DNA from: CAZUGO01 sp964619935
GTDB lineage: Bacteria > Planctomycetota > Phycisphaerae > UBA1845 > CAIVHJ01
Reading direction: 5' to 3'
DNA: 64,000 nt
Assembly (NCBI GenBank): GCA_964619935.1
Contig: CAZUGO010000046.1
Location: 26,241 to 90,240 of the forward strand
Part shown: in pieces, positions 53,522-62,662 of the stretch
Numbering within the stretch: the first letter of the stretch is position 1
How the letters are laid out: every line of letters begins with the position of its first letter
Position numbers and translations under genes: made by a program
Notes under the pieces: generated by a model
Database searches by the model: none
Seen by the model: the letters and a program-made list of their open reading frames with translations, nothing else
Told to the model about the DNA's origin: nothing

Positions 53522-53653
53522 ATGGTACCACCATTTCAACCAAATGGTACCTTCATTTTATTAAAATGGTACCACCATTTAATGCAATTCGTGGTACCAT
53601 TTGCATAAAATGGTATCTTGATTTGGTCATTCTGGTGGTACCATTTGAGTCGA
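53522..53653. repeat. Array of six 22-bp units with palindromic core ATGGTnnnACCAT (array 2)
   Basis: Units begin at 53522, 53544, 53566, 53588, 53610 and 53632, again exactly 22 bp apart. Cores in order: ATGGTACCACCAT, ATGGTACCTTCAT, ATGGTACCACCAT, TTCGTGGTACCAT, ATGGTATCTTGAT, CTGGTGGTACCAT. Units 4 to 6 match the same-numbered units of array 1, including the ATC-centred unit 5 and the 'TTTGC' spacer after unit 4. Intergenic, AT-rich in a GC-rich genome. Confidence 0.9.
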
Positions 53654-53818
53654 AGCAACCGCCGCCGGGATACCGCTTCCTGTCGGGCACCTACAACGCC
53701 TGCTGCCCCGTCGACGCGCCCGGGCGTGCTTGGCGGGGTCGGATATCCCTGGGCGAGTTGCGCTCCAGCAGCGCTTGGTTCCGTTCAAACGCGATCATCT
53801 GGGCCTGGACCCGTGGGC

Positions 53819-54711
53819 AATTATGGTTTGTGTCCCCCGAACTCGGTCATCGTATCTACGGTGCTTCTGTATGGGATCATCTTCAGGAAGCCCAGAAAAT
53901 CATGAACCGGCCGTGTGCCGGGAATCGCCGAATGGCAACGGTCTGCACCCAAGAGAGGCCCGCCGCCCGCGCCTCTTCCATCAGCCCGCCGACCGATCGA
54001 ATCCGGCCGCTCCGCGCCCTGCCCGGAATCAGCGAGCGGAACCAGCCCTTGAAGCGCGAGCGAAGCCCAGGCGAGTAATAGTTGATGACGACGTATCGCC
54101 GCGAGACGCGGGCGAATTCGAGCAGCACGCGCCGCCGCTCGACCGGCTCATCGAGGTGGTGGAAAAATCGGTGGCAGAAAATCAGATCAACCGATTGGTC
54201 GGGGAGTTTGATCTCCTCGCAGCGCGTCTCCAGGTATTCGGCCCCGGCCGCACCGAGGGCCTCCCGCGCCATCTCAAGCATGATGGGCGAGGCGTCCGCG
54301 ACGATGAGGCGCGGGGCGATCGCCTTCAGTTCTCCCGAGAGGCGGCCGACGCCGCAGGGAATGTCCATCGCCGACCCGACCGGCTCGAGCAAAGAAAACA
54401 ACTTGCGAAGCGCCGCCCGTTCGGACTGGTCTACGCGGGCATGCCGGCCTTCCGAGAAACGATTACGGTAACGCTCCGCCAGCTTTCGATCGAAAAAACG
54501 CGCGGAAAATGCGTCAGACGATCCGGCGGCGGGTGCGGGGGAATCGGTCATCTCGCCTGGGGTGGATCTTTCAATAGGGCGGCGACAATGCAGCGACTGC
54601 CCGCCGCACGCCAATCACGGTTTCAAAGGCCCACACTTGGACCGGCACGTCATGTTAGTGTCCCAGGCGTCTTCCGGCCAGGGGATAGTTCGGGGGACAC
54701 AAACCACAATT
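53819..54711. mobile_element. 893-bp segment bounded by 25-bp near-perfect inverted repeats (REP-like)
   Basis: 53819-53843 reads AATTATGGTTTGTGTCCCCC followed by GAACT; 54687-54711 is its reverse complement with one mismatch (24 of 25). The GGGGGACACAAACC-AATT style resembles the palindromic repeats tied to RAYT (TnpA_REP) transposases. The only gene inside is the methyltransferase; no transposase is seen in the window. It may be a non-autonomous mobile unit or two independent repeats in opposite orientation. Confidence 0.6.
53883..54551 (-). CDS. SAM-dependent methyltransferase (class I)
   Basis: 222 residues from the ATG at 54551 (AGGCGAG upstream). Rossmann motif I 'SAMDIPCGVGRLSGELKA', motif II 'RLIVADASPIMLEMA' and post-motif 'QSVDLIFCHRFFHHLDEP' are clear. 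A C-terminal 'FKGWFRSLIPGRARSGRIRS' basic stretch suggests binding to an acidic or membrane partner. The family is too broad to name the substrate. It sits alone between inverted repeats. Confidence 0.85.
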   Translation of the reverse strand: MTDSPAPAAGSSDAFSARFFDRKLAERYRNRFSEGRHARVDQSERAALRKLFSLLEPVGSAMDIPCGVGRLSGELKAIAPRLIVADASPIMLEMAREALGAAGAEYLETRCEEIKLPDQSVDLIFCHRFFHHLDEPVERRRVLLEFARVSRRYVVINYYSPGLRSRFKGWFRSLIPGRARSGRIRSVGGLMEEARAAGLSWVQTVAIRRFPAHGRFMIFWAS

Positions 54712-54885
54712 ACCGTGCGACCGCTTTCGGTCCGGGTTTCATCGACGTCAAGGCGCTCCCCACCTGGCACAATTGCTCGGGGCCTGGGGATCCTACTAAT
54801 AGCCTTGTGTGACTGTCGTGACTGAGGTAGATGACCATCCATCGAGCGAGTTCATCAGCGCTCCGCATTACGGAGTGCAATCAGG
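54552..54885. other. Intergenic region with the right inverted repeat
   Basis: 334 bp containing the right-hand 25-bp repeat at 54687-54711. Apart from that I see no gene or RNA. It ends at the start of the broken prepilin gene. Confidence 0.45.
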
Positions 54886-55373
54886 ATGATCCCGGGCACT
54901 GCGTGCTTCAGTCGTATCCGCAAGCGATCAGCGTTCACTCTGGTCGAATTGTTGGTGGTCATGGCCATCATTGGATTGCTGCTCGCTCTACTGCTGCCTG
55001 CCCTGCAGGTTGCGAAGCGAAGTGCTCGGGGCATCACCTGTGCGTCTCATCTCCGTCAGATCGCGCTGGGCTGGAACATCTACGCGCAAGCTCACGACGG
55101 CGCAGTCCTTCAGTGGAGGGCGATTTCTGCGACGACGCGCACCGCAACCTCGCTCGGAGCGGTCCCGATCCCCGACATGCCGACAAGGCCAACTTTCTTT
55201 TCTGTGATACGCACGTCGAAGCGCTCACGCCGCAGGATGCGGGCTACCGGGGTCATGAGGAGGGTTCGTATCCGATGCCGGGCGATCCGCTTAATGACCC
55301 GCAGTCACACAACCGCAAATTCTCAGGCACAGGCCGCGATGAGGGCACTCCCGCCCTTGCAGGGAAGTCCTAG
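54886..55373 (+). pseudogene. Broken prepilin-type N-methylation protein with H-X9-DG-like end
   Basis: The N-terminal frame (from 54886) encodes the type IV prepilin signal 'KRSAFTLVELLVVMAIIGLL' followed by 'ARGITCASHLRQIALGWNIY'. After about 'AHDGAVLQW' (near 55110) the sense continues in another frame with 'HADKANFLFCDTHVEALTPQ', the H-X9-DG type C-terminus (here D-T), ending at 55373. The middle ~100-200 residues of a normal family member are missing. So the gene has an internal deletion plus a frameshift and is probably non-functional. Confidence 0.75.
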
Positions 55374-55387
55374 CCACAAGGCTCGGC

Positions 55388-58300
55388 TCAGGCTAGGCGC
55401 TGGGTTGCCCCAGTGGCCAACTGCTTGCCGGGGGCTCGAGCCGGCTGGCGAACATGGGTATAGATCACCGCAATGGCGAAGATCGCCGTCACGATCCAGA
55501 CCAGGACCTGCAACTCGCGTTGTGCCAGTGACAGCGCCAGCCCGACCAGGATCAATGCCACGATCGTCAGCATGATCCACTTGAGCACCCGGGGATAGAG
55601 CAACAGTGGTGCGGCGACGGCAATCGAGCTGTAGGTACCCACCACAATACCCGCGGTCATGGCAAAGCTGAAGCCGTGGATGCCTTCGCCGCCGCCGATG
55701 TACATCACCACCACGGCGACCAAGGTGGTCCCGGAGGTCAGAATGGTTCGCGACAGGGTCTGGTTGATGCTCAGGTTGACCATCGCGGGACCCAGGTCCT
55801 TGAGCTTGCCGCGGTTTTCGCGGATGCGGTCGAACACCACGATGGTGTCATTGAGCGAGTAGCCGACGATGGTCAGCAGCGCCGCGATCATCGGCAGGTC
55901 GATCTTGAAGTCCTGGATCAGCAGGATGTTGTCGCCCAGCAGGGCATACACGTAGTAGCTCAGCGACACCAACCCCAGCGTCAGGACCACATCGTGCACC
56001 AAGGCCACGATGGCTGCCAGTCCGAACTGCATCTCGCCGAACCGGGCCCAGATGTACAGCACGATGGCGATGAGCGCCAGCAGGATGGCCATGATGGCTT
56101 GCTGGGTCATCTGCCGGGCAATCTGCGGAGCGAACTGCTGGACGCGCTGCAGCGACTTGGAACTACCCAGCGCTGTCCGGGCCTGTTCGAGTTCGGGAGC
56201 GGCGAGGGTGCGCTCCCACAGTTCCGGGTCGTCCTCGTAAATCACCGTCTCATCGGCCACCAGCAGGGCAAAACGGGCCAGCCTCCGCTGGTCGGCGGGC
56301 TTTCCGAGATCGCCGGGCGCGAATTCCAACGGTGTGACCAGGAACGGCCGATAGGTGTACTGCTCAAACTCCGGCAATAGCCGGGCATTGTGCAGACGGT
56401 CGCGCAGTTCGGCCTCGGTCTGGGGCGGATTGATCTCGTCGAACACCAGGGCCACACCGCCCCGGAAGCCACTGGTGTCCGCCAGGGTGTCCTCACCGAT
56501 GATGTCCGCCAGGCGTCCGGAGAAATTCGGATCATCGCTGTGGAGCGGATAGAAGCCCCCGGGCGCCCGGACCGGATCTTGGTGCAAGACGTATTCCACC
56601 GGGCGCTGGATGCGCAGCCGATCGCCCAGTGCCGCCACGATGGCCTGGCGGACCAGGTCCTTGTTGGTCTCGGTGGTGGTGATGTCAAAGTCCAGCGGCG
56701 GTTGCTCGCCGCGTGCTTCCAGGCTGTCCCACACCGCACCGACCTTGGCGGTCAACAGCCGTCCGGCGGCGTCGCGCAGGCCGGTGGCCGATTCCTCGAA
56801 GCGCTGTCTGACCTTGGCCGCGTCGTAGCTGAATTCCGACCGCACCGCAATCCGCAGCGTCCGGGCATTGAGCTGCTCCAGACCGCCGCGCTGCAGCGGC
56901 TCCAGGACATCGACCATCGCGGCGCCGGCCAGCGTCTCGAGCTGGGTGGCGCTGAACGTCGGGCTGGCGAGATCGAACACGCCCGCCTGGGGGCTGGGGG
57001 TCACCGTGATGGTCCCTAAGTTGTTGGCCGCATACCGCAGCCAGCCGGCGGCCGAACCGGGGTCGGCATCATTGGGACCGCTGCCGTTGATGCGGGCGCG
57101 GACCTCCTCGTCGCCCAACGCGGCATCGGGCTTGAACTCCACGGTCACTGCCGTCCCGCCCAGGAATTCAATATCGTAGATGTTGTCCTTGTGGACGCTG
57201 TTTTCGTACAGGAACAGGGTTCCGCCGAGGATGACCGCCGCCAGCGACACCGGCCAGAAGGTCCGCACCATGCCCACCCACTGAACGTCGGTGTTGCCGA
57301 TGAACCGCAGCATGGGCAGGGACTTGACGATTCCGCCTTGGATCAACGCGGCAAAGATGATGCGGGTCACGAACAGGGCCGTAAACATGCTGAAGACCAC
57401 GCCCAGGCCCAGCACGATGGCAAAGCCTTTGACGTCCTCGCTGCCGGCATAGCCGAGAATGGCACTGGTGATCAAGGTGGTGACGTTGGCGTCAAAAATG
57501 GTGCTGAAGGCCTTCTGGTAACCGGTCTTGACCGCGATCTTGAGGCTGGCCCCGCGATTCAACTCCTCACGAATCCGCTCAAAAATCAGGACGTTGGCAT
57601 CGACCGCCATACCGACGGTCAGGATCAGACCCGCGATGCCGGGCAGGGTGAAGGTCGCTTCCAAGGCGGCCATGGCCGCCAGCACCAGCAGAATGTTCAT
57701 GCCCAAGGCAACATTGGCGATCAAGCCCGCCAGCAGGTAATACACCAGCATAAACAGGCTGACCAGGACCAGCCCGACCAGGGCGGCCTTGAAGCCACGG
57801 CTGCGGTTGGTTTCGCCCAACTGTGAGCCGATGCTGCGTTCGCTGAGCGGTGGTTCCTTGAGGCGGGCGGGCAGCGATCCGGCCTCCAGCGTGTTGACCA
57901 GGTAGTGGATGTCTTCCAACGTGAAGCTGTCGCCCCGGATCACCCCGAACTCGCGGATCTCCTCGTCGATGGTCGGGGCGGACATGCACTCGTTGTCCAG
58001 GAAGATCCCCAGCGGCCGGCCGACGCTCTCACGGGTCAGCCGCCCGAAAAGTTCGCCGCCGCGTCCATCCAACTCAAAGTTGACCACCGGGCGCCCGGTA
58101 TTGAAATCACGGGTACCGATCGCCTTGACCAGTTTCCACTTGCTTTCGGACTGGGCCAGCAGCCCGAACTGCGATTCCGCGTGGGCCAGCACGTAGTAGG
58201 CGCCGGCGTATTCCTCGATGATGGTGTTGCCCTGGGCCTTGTAGGTGGCCTTGAACTGGTCGAGATCCTTGGCGTGCAGAAAGCTGATCGGATCCTGGAG

Positions 58301-59239
58301 CTTGAACCAGGCGTAGGGCTGCCCGGGTTTGGGACGCGGCCCGCGCTCGGCGAGTTGGGTGACGTAGTCGCTGACCGGCTGCGGCACGATGTCCAGCAGG
58401 GTCGGATTGCTGGCATTCCGCTGGGCCATGATCCGAAACTCGAGCACGCCGGCCCCCCGCAGGAAGCGTTTGAGATCTTCGGGGTCTTCCAGCATCCCGC
58501 GATCCTTGGACCAGGCGTCGTATGTCGGAACCGCTTCGGCGAGCGCCGCGGCCTGCGCCGGAAAACGCGCGGTCAGCTCGGCGATCTTCTGGTCGCGCGG
58601 CGCTCCGGCGGCCAGCCCCAGAACGTCAAACAGCCGCGTGCGGGTGATGTTGGTATCCAGCACCTTGCGCAGGGCCTCGTCAAAGGCCTGGTAGGCAGCC
58701 GGCTCGGTCACCTCGGAATCCGCGGCCGTCCCCTCCTTCACGGCGCGGTAAGCCGTGTAGCGATCATTGAGTTCGGAGAGCAACTGAATGCGATTGGCTT
58801 CTCCGTGGGCCAACTGCTCCAAGGCCGCCGCCCGCTCGTCCGCCGGCAGTCGTAACGTGGCCTCGATGTTCTCGCGGGGAATGTCGTGCGACAGCACCTT
58901 GCTGATCGCGGCATTGCGGGCCTCGCGCAATTGGCGGGCCTGGCCGCTGGCACTGGGCATCTGAATTTCGATGCGTGCATCCCCAATCGAGCGCCACACC
59001 AAGTTGCGCTGGTTGTTGGGATCGACGCGCTTGCGCAATTGCTTGATGGTTCGCTCGGCCAGGCCGGCGAGCTGTTCGGGGTCCAGCCCGGAGGTGTCGA
59101 TCTCGTAGAGCAGGCTGTGCCCTCCCGCGAGATCGATGCCCGGCTTGAGCTTCTTGGTGGGCGGGTAGAGCACATAGATCGCGAAGGCGATCAACAAGGC
59201 GACACCGGCGAACTTGATACTCAGATTCTTGACGTTCAT
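55388..59239 (-). CDS. secDF: Protein translocase SecDF fusion with enlarged SecF periplasmic domain
   Basis: 1283 residues. SecD part: 'KPGIDLAGGHSLLYEIDTSG' (D1), periplasmic P1 domain, 'ELDGRGGELFGRLTRES', 'YLVNTLEAGSLPARL', 'GMAVDANVLIFERIREEL' (~543-560). SecF part starts with a TM near residue 655, then 'NIYDIEFLGGTAVTVEF' (~685) and, after ~345 residues, TM helices with 'GYSLNDTIVVFDRIRENRGK' and 'NQTLSRTILTSGTTLVAVVV'. Ordinary SecF has about 120 residues in that periplasmic head. The protein uses the proton gradient to pull exported chains from SecY. Confidence 0.95.
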   Translation of the reverse strand: MNVKNLSIKFAGVALLIAFAIYVLYPPTKKLKPGIDLAGGHSLLYEIDTSGLDPEQLAGLAERTIKQLRKRVDPNNQRNLVWRSIGDARIEIQMPSASGQARQLREARNAAISKVLSHDIPRENIEATLRLPADERAAALEQLAHGEANRIQLLSELNDRYTAYRAVKEGTAADSEVTEPAAYQAFDEALRKVLDTNITRTRLFDVLGLAAGAPRDQKIAELTARFPAQAAALAEAVPTYDAWSKDRGMLEDPEDLKRFLRGAGVLEFRIMAQRNASNPTLLDIVPQPVSDYVTQLAERGPRPKPGQPYAWFKLQDPISFLHAKDLDQFKATYKAQGNTIIEEYAGAYYVLAHAESQFGLLAQSESKWKLVKAIGTRDFNTGRPVVNFELDGRGGELFGRLTRESVGRPLGIFLDNECMSAPTIDEEIREFGVIRGDSFTLEDIHYLVNTLEAGSLPARLKEPPLSERSIGSQLGETNRSRGFKAALVGLVLVSLFMLVYYLLAGLIANVALGMNILLVLAAMAALEATFTLPGIAGLILTVGMAVDANVLIFERIREELNRGASLKIAVKTGYQKAFSTIFDANVTTLITSAILGYAGSEDVKGFAIVLGLGVVFSMFTALFVTRIIFAALIQGGIVKSLPMLRFIGNTDVQWVGMVRTFWPVSLAAVILGGTLFLYENSVHKDNIYDIEFLGGTAVTVEFKPDAALGDEEVRARINGSGPNDADPGSAAGWLRYAANNLGTITVTPSPQAGVFDLASPTFSATQLETLAGAAMVDVLEPLQRGGLEQLNARTLRIAVRSEFSYDAAKVRQRFEESATGLRDAAGRLLTAKVGAVWDSLEARGEQPPLDFDITTTETNKDLVRQAIVAALGDRLRIQRPVEYVLHQDPVRAPGGFYPLHSDDPNFSGRLADIIGEDTLADTSGFRGGVALVFDEINPPQTEAELRDRLHNARLLPEFEQYTYRPFLVTPLEFAPGDLGKPADQRRLARFALLVADETVIYEDDPELWERTLAAPELEQARTALGSSKSLQRVQQFAPQIARQMTQQAIMAILLALIAIVLYIWARFGEMQFGLAAIVALVHDVVLTLGLVSLSYYVYALLGDNILLIQDFKIDLPMIAALLTIVGYSLNDTIVVFDRIRENRGKLKDLGPAMVNLSINQTLSRTILTSGTTLVAVVVMYIGGGEGIHGFSFAMTAGIVVGTYSSIAVAAPLLLYPRVLKWIMLTIVALILVGLALSLAQRELQVLVWIVTAIFAIAVIYTHVRQPARAPGKQLATGATQRLA

Positions 59240-59316
59240 GGTCTATCCCATCGTGATGGAGGTTGGATCAGTCAAAACAAGTTGCGCCGGAGCGGATCCG
59301 GCCGGAGGCTCACGGG

Positions 59317-59721
59317 TCAATCGCAGCAGGCGGGCGGCGCGTGCGGCCGGTGAGCCAGGAATCGCCCCCGATCGGGATGGGCCGGCAAGTCGACAGGCGG
59401 ACCGCCGGGCCGGGCCGGCAGCATCGCGGCCGGCGGCGGGCAGATGCCCGGAAAACCGCCGGTCAGATCGGAGACCACCACCCCCGACGGTTTCAGCGGG
59501 GTTCGATCCCAACGATCGTAGCGGTGTTCCAGAATGAGGACCCCGCTGCGGTCAGAAGTCTCGCTGGGATCATCCGCGGGTGTATCCGCCGGTTGGGCAG
59601 GCGCCGCAGCCAGGGTTTCGACGGCCCGGGCAATCGACACTGGTGCCAACGTACCGGTCACCCCGACGACGACCAATACCGTCCAATTGGGCAGGGCGTG
59701 ACTTTGCTGCAACCGGTTCAT
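59317..59721 (-). CDS. Possible secreted protein of unknown function
   Basis: 134 residues. The N-terminus 'NWTVLVVVGVTGTLAPVSIA' followed by RA could be a signal peptide; the rest is Pro/Ala-rich with one conserved-looking piece 'GVLILEHRYDRWDRTPLKPS'. It lies 77 bp upstream of secDF on the same strand. The amino-acid composition is biased, so a chance frame cannot be excluded. Confidence 0.4.
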   Translation of the reverse strand: MNRLQQSHALPNWTVLVVVGVTGTLAPVSIARAVETLAAAPAQPADTPADDPSETSDRSGVLILEHRYDRWDRTPLKPSGVVVSDLTGGFPGICPPPAAMLPARPGGPPVDLPAHPDRGRFLAHRPHAPPACCD

Positions 59722-59783
59722 GGATGCCGATTATAGGTGCGGCCCCGGACCGCGCCAATCACCGCCCGCGGTTATCCGCCGCA

Positions 59784-61319
59784 TCAGCCGGGCGGCGTGG
59801 CCCGCAAGTCCCGGGCACATCCCAGTAGCCAGGCGACGAGCCCGTACAGCCCGATGCCCGTGGCAACCAGCACGATCAGTTGAATCCCAGCACTCGGCGG
59901 CCCCCCGGGCAATCGCTCCAGCAGCCCCCCCGTCGCCCACAGGCCCACCGCCATCACTACCGCGGCGGCCAGGACCGTGAGGGTGCTGCCGGCCAGGGAG
60001 GCCCAGCGCATGGCCACCCCCGTTCGCTGAAACCGGACGCTCAGCAACACCACCTGGACCGCGGCGCTGCCGGCCGTGGCCATGGCGATGCCGGACTCCC
60101 GAAACCAGCGCACCAGCAGCAGGTTCAGCGCCAGGTTGAGCCCGAGCATCCCGCAGGCGATGCGCATGGGGGTGCCGCTGTCCTTTCGGGCATAATAGCC
60201 ACGAATCAAGACTTGCTGGCTGACATAGGCCCAAACCCCCAAGCCGTACCAGCGCACCGCGGCTGCCACCCGCTCGACCGAATCGGCCGTGAATGCACCC
60301 CGTCGAAAGACCACGATCACCGCCGGTCGGCTGACCAGGTACAGCCCGATGCTGGCCGGAACGCCCACAAATATCGCCAAACGCAGCCCGCGGCGAAGGG
60401 TCGCGACAAACAGCGCCGGGTCGGCATCGCGAGCGAGCGTACTGAGTTTCGGAAAGATCGCGGTGGCGATGGCCGCCCCGAACAGGCCGATGGGCAGTTG
60501 GTACAACCGCTCGCCGTAACTCAGCACGGCGGCGCCGCTGCCGTCGGGGACCCCGAACTTGGCCACCAGCAGGTCGGCCAGAGAGTTCAGTTGCACGGCG
60601 GCCAATCCAATGGTGGTTGGCCCCATGGCCCGGGCAATGCGGCGAACGTCGGGATCGGTAGGGTCACAGACCAGCGGCGGTCGCATGCCGCTGCTGAGCA
60701 GCGCCCGCCATTGCAACAGCAGTTGGACCGCTCCGGCGAGCAACACGAAACCGGCCAGGACAAACAGGTGTCGCCGCGGGTCCTCCCCAGTCCACCGGGC
60801 TCCGACCAGCGTGCCGAGGATCAAGATCACGTTAAAGAGAATCGGCATGAGCGCCGGCATTCCGAACCGTCCCAGAACGTGTTGGGCGCCGGCCAGTAAG
60901 GCCACCATGCAGATCAAGAACATGTATGGCAGCATCACCGCCGTGAGCGACAGACAGAGACTCGGGCCCAGGCTCAGCCCCAGCCAGATGGCCAGCTCAC
61001 CAAGCAGCACCAGGCCCACCAGCACCGCGCCCAGCAGCACGATGACATTGCCGCAGGTTCGCGCCGCCGCCTGCCGGCCGCTGGTCTCCAGGCGCTGGGC
61101 GAGCACCGGAATGAAGGCCGCGGTGAGGGCTCCCTCGCCGAACAGTCGCCGCGCCAGGTTGGGGATCCGAAAGGCGATGGCAAAGTCGCCCCATATCGCC
61201 GTGGTGCCGAAGAAATTGGCCCAGACGCTCTCGCGAAACAGTCCGAGCAGTCGAGAAACCAGGGTCAAAGCGGAGATCAACCCGGCAGACTTGAAAAAGC
61301 TCGCATCCTTGCGCTCCAC
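59784..61319 (-). CDS. murJ: Lipid II flippase MurJ
   Basis: 511 residues, about 14 TM helices. 'GLISALTLVSRLLGLFRESV', 'FAIAFRIPNLARRLFGEGAL', 'TAAFIPVLAQ' and 'LPIGLFGAAIATAIFPKLST' are the MurJ/MviN hallmarks, with the cavity Arg residues (RLFGEG, ESVW). It moves the peptidoglycan precursor across the inner membrane, consistent with MreB/MreC being present. A peptidoglycan wall is therefore likely. Confidence 0.95.
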   Translation of the reverse strand: MERKDASFFKSAGLISALTLVSRLLGLFRESVWANFFGTTAIWGDFAIAFRIPNLARRLFGEGALTAAFIPVLAQRLETSGRQAAARTCGNVIVLLGAVLVGLVLLGELAIWLGLSLGPSLCLSLTAVMLPYMFLICMVALLAGAQHVLGRFGMPALMPILFNVILILGTLVGARWTGEDPRRHLFVLAGFVLLAGAVQLLLQWRALLSSGMRPPLVCDPTDPDVRRIARAMGPTTIGLAAVQLNSLADLLVAKFGVPDGSGAAVLSYGERLYQLPIGLFGAAIATAIFPKLSTLARDADPALFVATLRRGLRLAIFVGVPASIGLYLVSRPAVIVVFRRGAFTADSVERVAAAVRWYGLGVWAYVSQQVLIRGYYARKDSGTPMRIACGMLGLNLALNLLLVRWFRESGIAMATAGSAAVQVVLLSVRFQRTGVAMRWASLAGSTLTVLAAAVVMAVGLWATGGLLERLPGGPPSAGIQLIVLVATGIGLYGLVAWLLGCARDLRATPPG

Positions 61320-61452
61320 AGCGGCACTATAGGAGTCCGACCTCCAGGCCGCAATACAGCGGCATCCGGAGCCTGGTGTTGGTTCAGTGGCCGCGCTCGC
61401 CCGCGGCCTTCGCCCGTTTGAGCCCCCTCCCCGATGTCGTTATCCTGTTGGC

Positions 61453-62652
61453 ATGTCTGAACCGCCGCCGTCGAAACCCCGGTTGCGCCCAGTTGAAGCC
61501 CTCGGCTACCAGGAAGCCGGGCAGCCCAGGGTCACCATCCACGACCCGTCGGGCCTGGCCGTCGCCAGTTTGAACGTCTCGCTGCCGGCGGTGATGGTGT
61601 TGAGCCTGATGAACGGCGAACGGTCACTCGAGCAAATCCGCGCCGACTTCCTGGGGGCCACCGGCCAGGCGCTGGCCGCCCGGACGCTGGTCGAGTTGGT
61701 CGCGCATCTCCATGCCGCCCGGCTGCTGGAAGGTCCCGCCTTCGAGCAGCACTATGCCGTCCTGCTGCGCGCCTACCGGGAGGCTCCCAGCCGGACCATG
61801 AACAATACCGAGCGCCTGGGCCTTGGAAACGGATCGCTGCCGGCCGATCTGGCCGCCCTCCTGGACAGCCCCCCGCCCGGTGGGCCGGACGACCGCATCG
61901 TCGGGGTCATCGCCCCGCATCTTGACTATGATCGCGGCAGGCCCTGCTACCGCCCGGCCTACGCGGCGTTGACCGGCCGCGAGGATCTCGAGCGGTTCGT
62001 GATTCTTGGCACCAACCACTTCGGCCGGGCCCCGGGAGCGGTCGCCACCGCCCAGTCCTTTGAAACCCCGTTGGGAGTGACCGCCGTAGATCGAGCTTTC
62101 TTGGAGGCCCTGGAACGGCGCACCGGCCACTCGCTGCGCGAATACGAACTGGATCATCGCCGCGAGCACTCGGTCGAGCTGCAAGTGCTCTTGCTCCAGC
62201 ATCTGTTTGGTGCCGAGAACTTTGAGATCGTTCCACTGCTGTGTCCGGATCCCTGCGCCGGCGACCCGTCGGAACTGCGGCAGCTCGGGCAAGCCATCGC
62301 CGAGGTGATCGCCCGTGATTGCCGGCCGACGGTCGTGGTTGCCGGGGCCGACCTCAGCCACATCGGTGGCTTCTTCGGCGACGAGGCGGCTCTGAGCGAC
62401 GCCCTTCTGGGCGACGTCGGCCGTCGTGATCAGGCCGTGTTGCAGCACCTGGCGGCCAACGACGCCACCGCCTTCCAGGAGGCGGTCGCCGATCTGGATA
62501 ACCCCACGCGGATCTGCAGCGCCGGCTGCATCTACACCTTGATGAGCGTGTTCCCCCAGTCCGAGGTCGAGGTGCTGCACTACCATCAGGCAGTCAATCA
62601 AGAAGCACAGTGCACCGTCACCTGTGCGGCGGCCGTGTTCCGTGCCCCGTGA
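61453..62652 (+). CDS. Memo-family (AmmeMemoRadiSam system B) protein with N-terminal wHTH-like domain
   Basis: 399 residues. Residues ~35-110 ('VSLPAVMVLSLMNGERSLEQ', 'TLVELVAHLHAARLLEG') look like a PqqD/RRE-type winged-helix segment. The C-terminal ~270 residues are the Memo domain: 'VGVIAPHLDYDRGRPCYRPA', 'VILGTNHFGRAPGAVATAQS', 'RREHSVELQVLLLQHLF', 'VVAGADLSHIGGFFGDEA' and 'RICSAGCIYTLM' (the metal His, His and Cys positions). Memo proteins are linked to copper/iron redox chemistry. The radical SAM and AMMECR1 partners are not in the window. Confidence 0.85.
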   Translation: MSEPPPSKPRLRPVEALGYQEAGQPRVTIHDPSGLAVASLNVSLPAVMVLSLMNGERSLEQIRADFLGATGQALAARTLVELVAHLHAARLLEGPAFEQHYAVLLRAYREAPSRTMNNTERLGLGNGSLPADLAALLDSPPPGGPDDRIVGVIAPHLDYDRGRPCYRPAYAALTGREDLERFVILGTNHFGRAPGAVATAQSFETPLGVTAVDRAFLEALERRTGHSLREYELDHRREHSVELQVLLLQHLFGAENFEIVPLLCPDPCAGDPSELRQLGQAIAEVIARDCRPTVVVAGADLSHIGGFFGDEAALSDALLGDVGRRDQAVLQHLAANDATAFQEAVADLDNPTRICSAGCIYTLMSVFPQSEVEVLHYHQAVNQEAQCTVTCAAAVFRAP

Positions 62653-62662
62653 AGTGTCGCCC

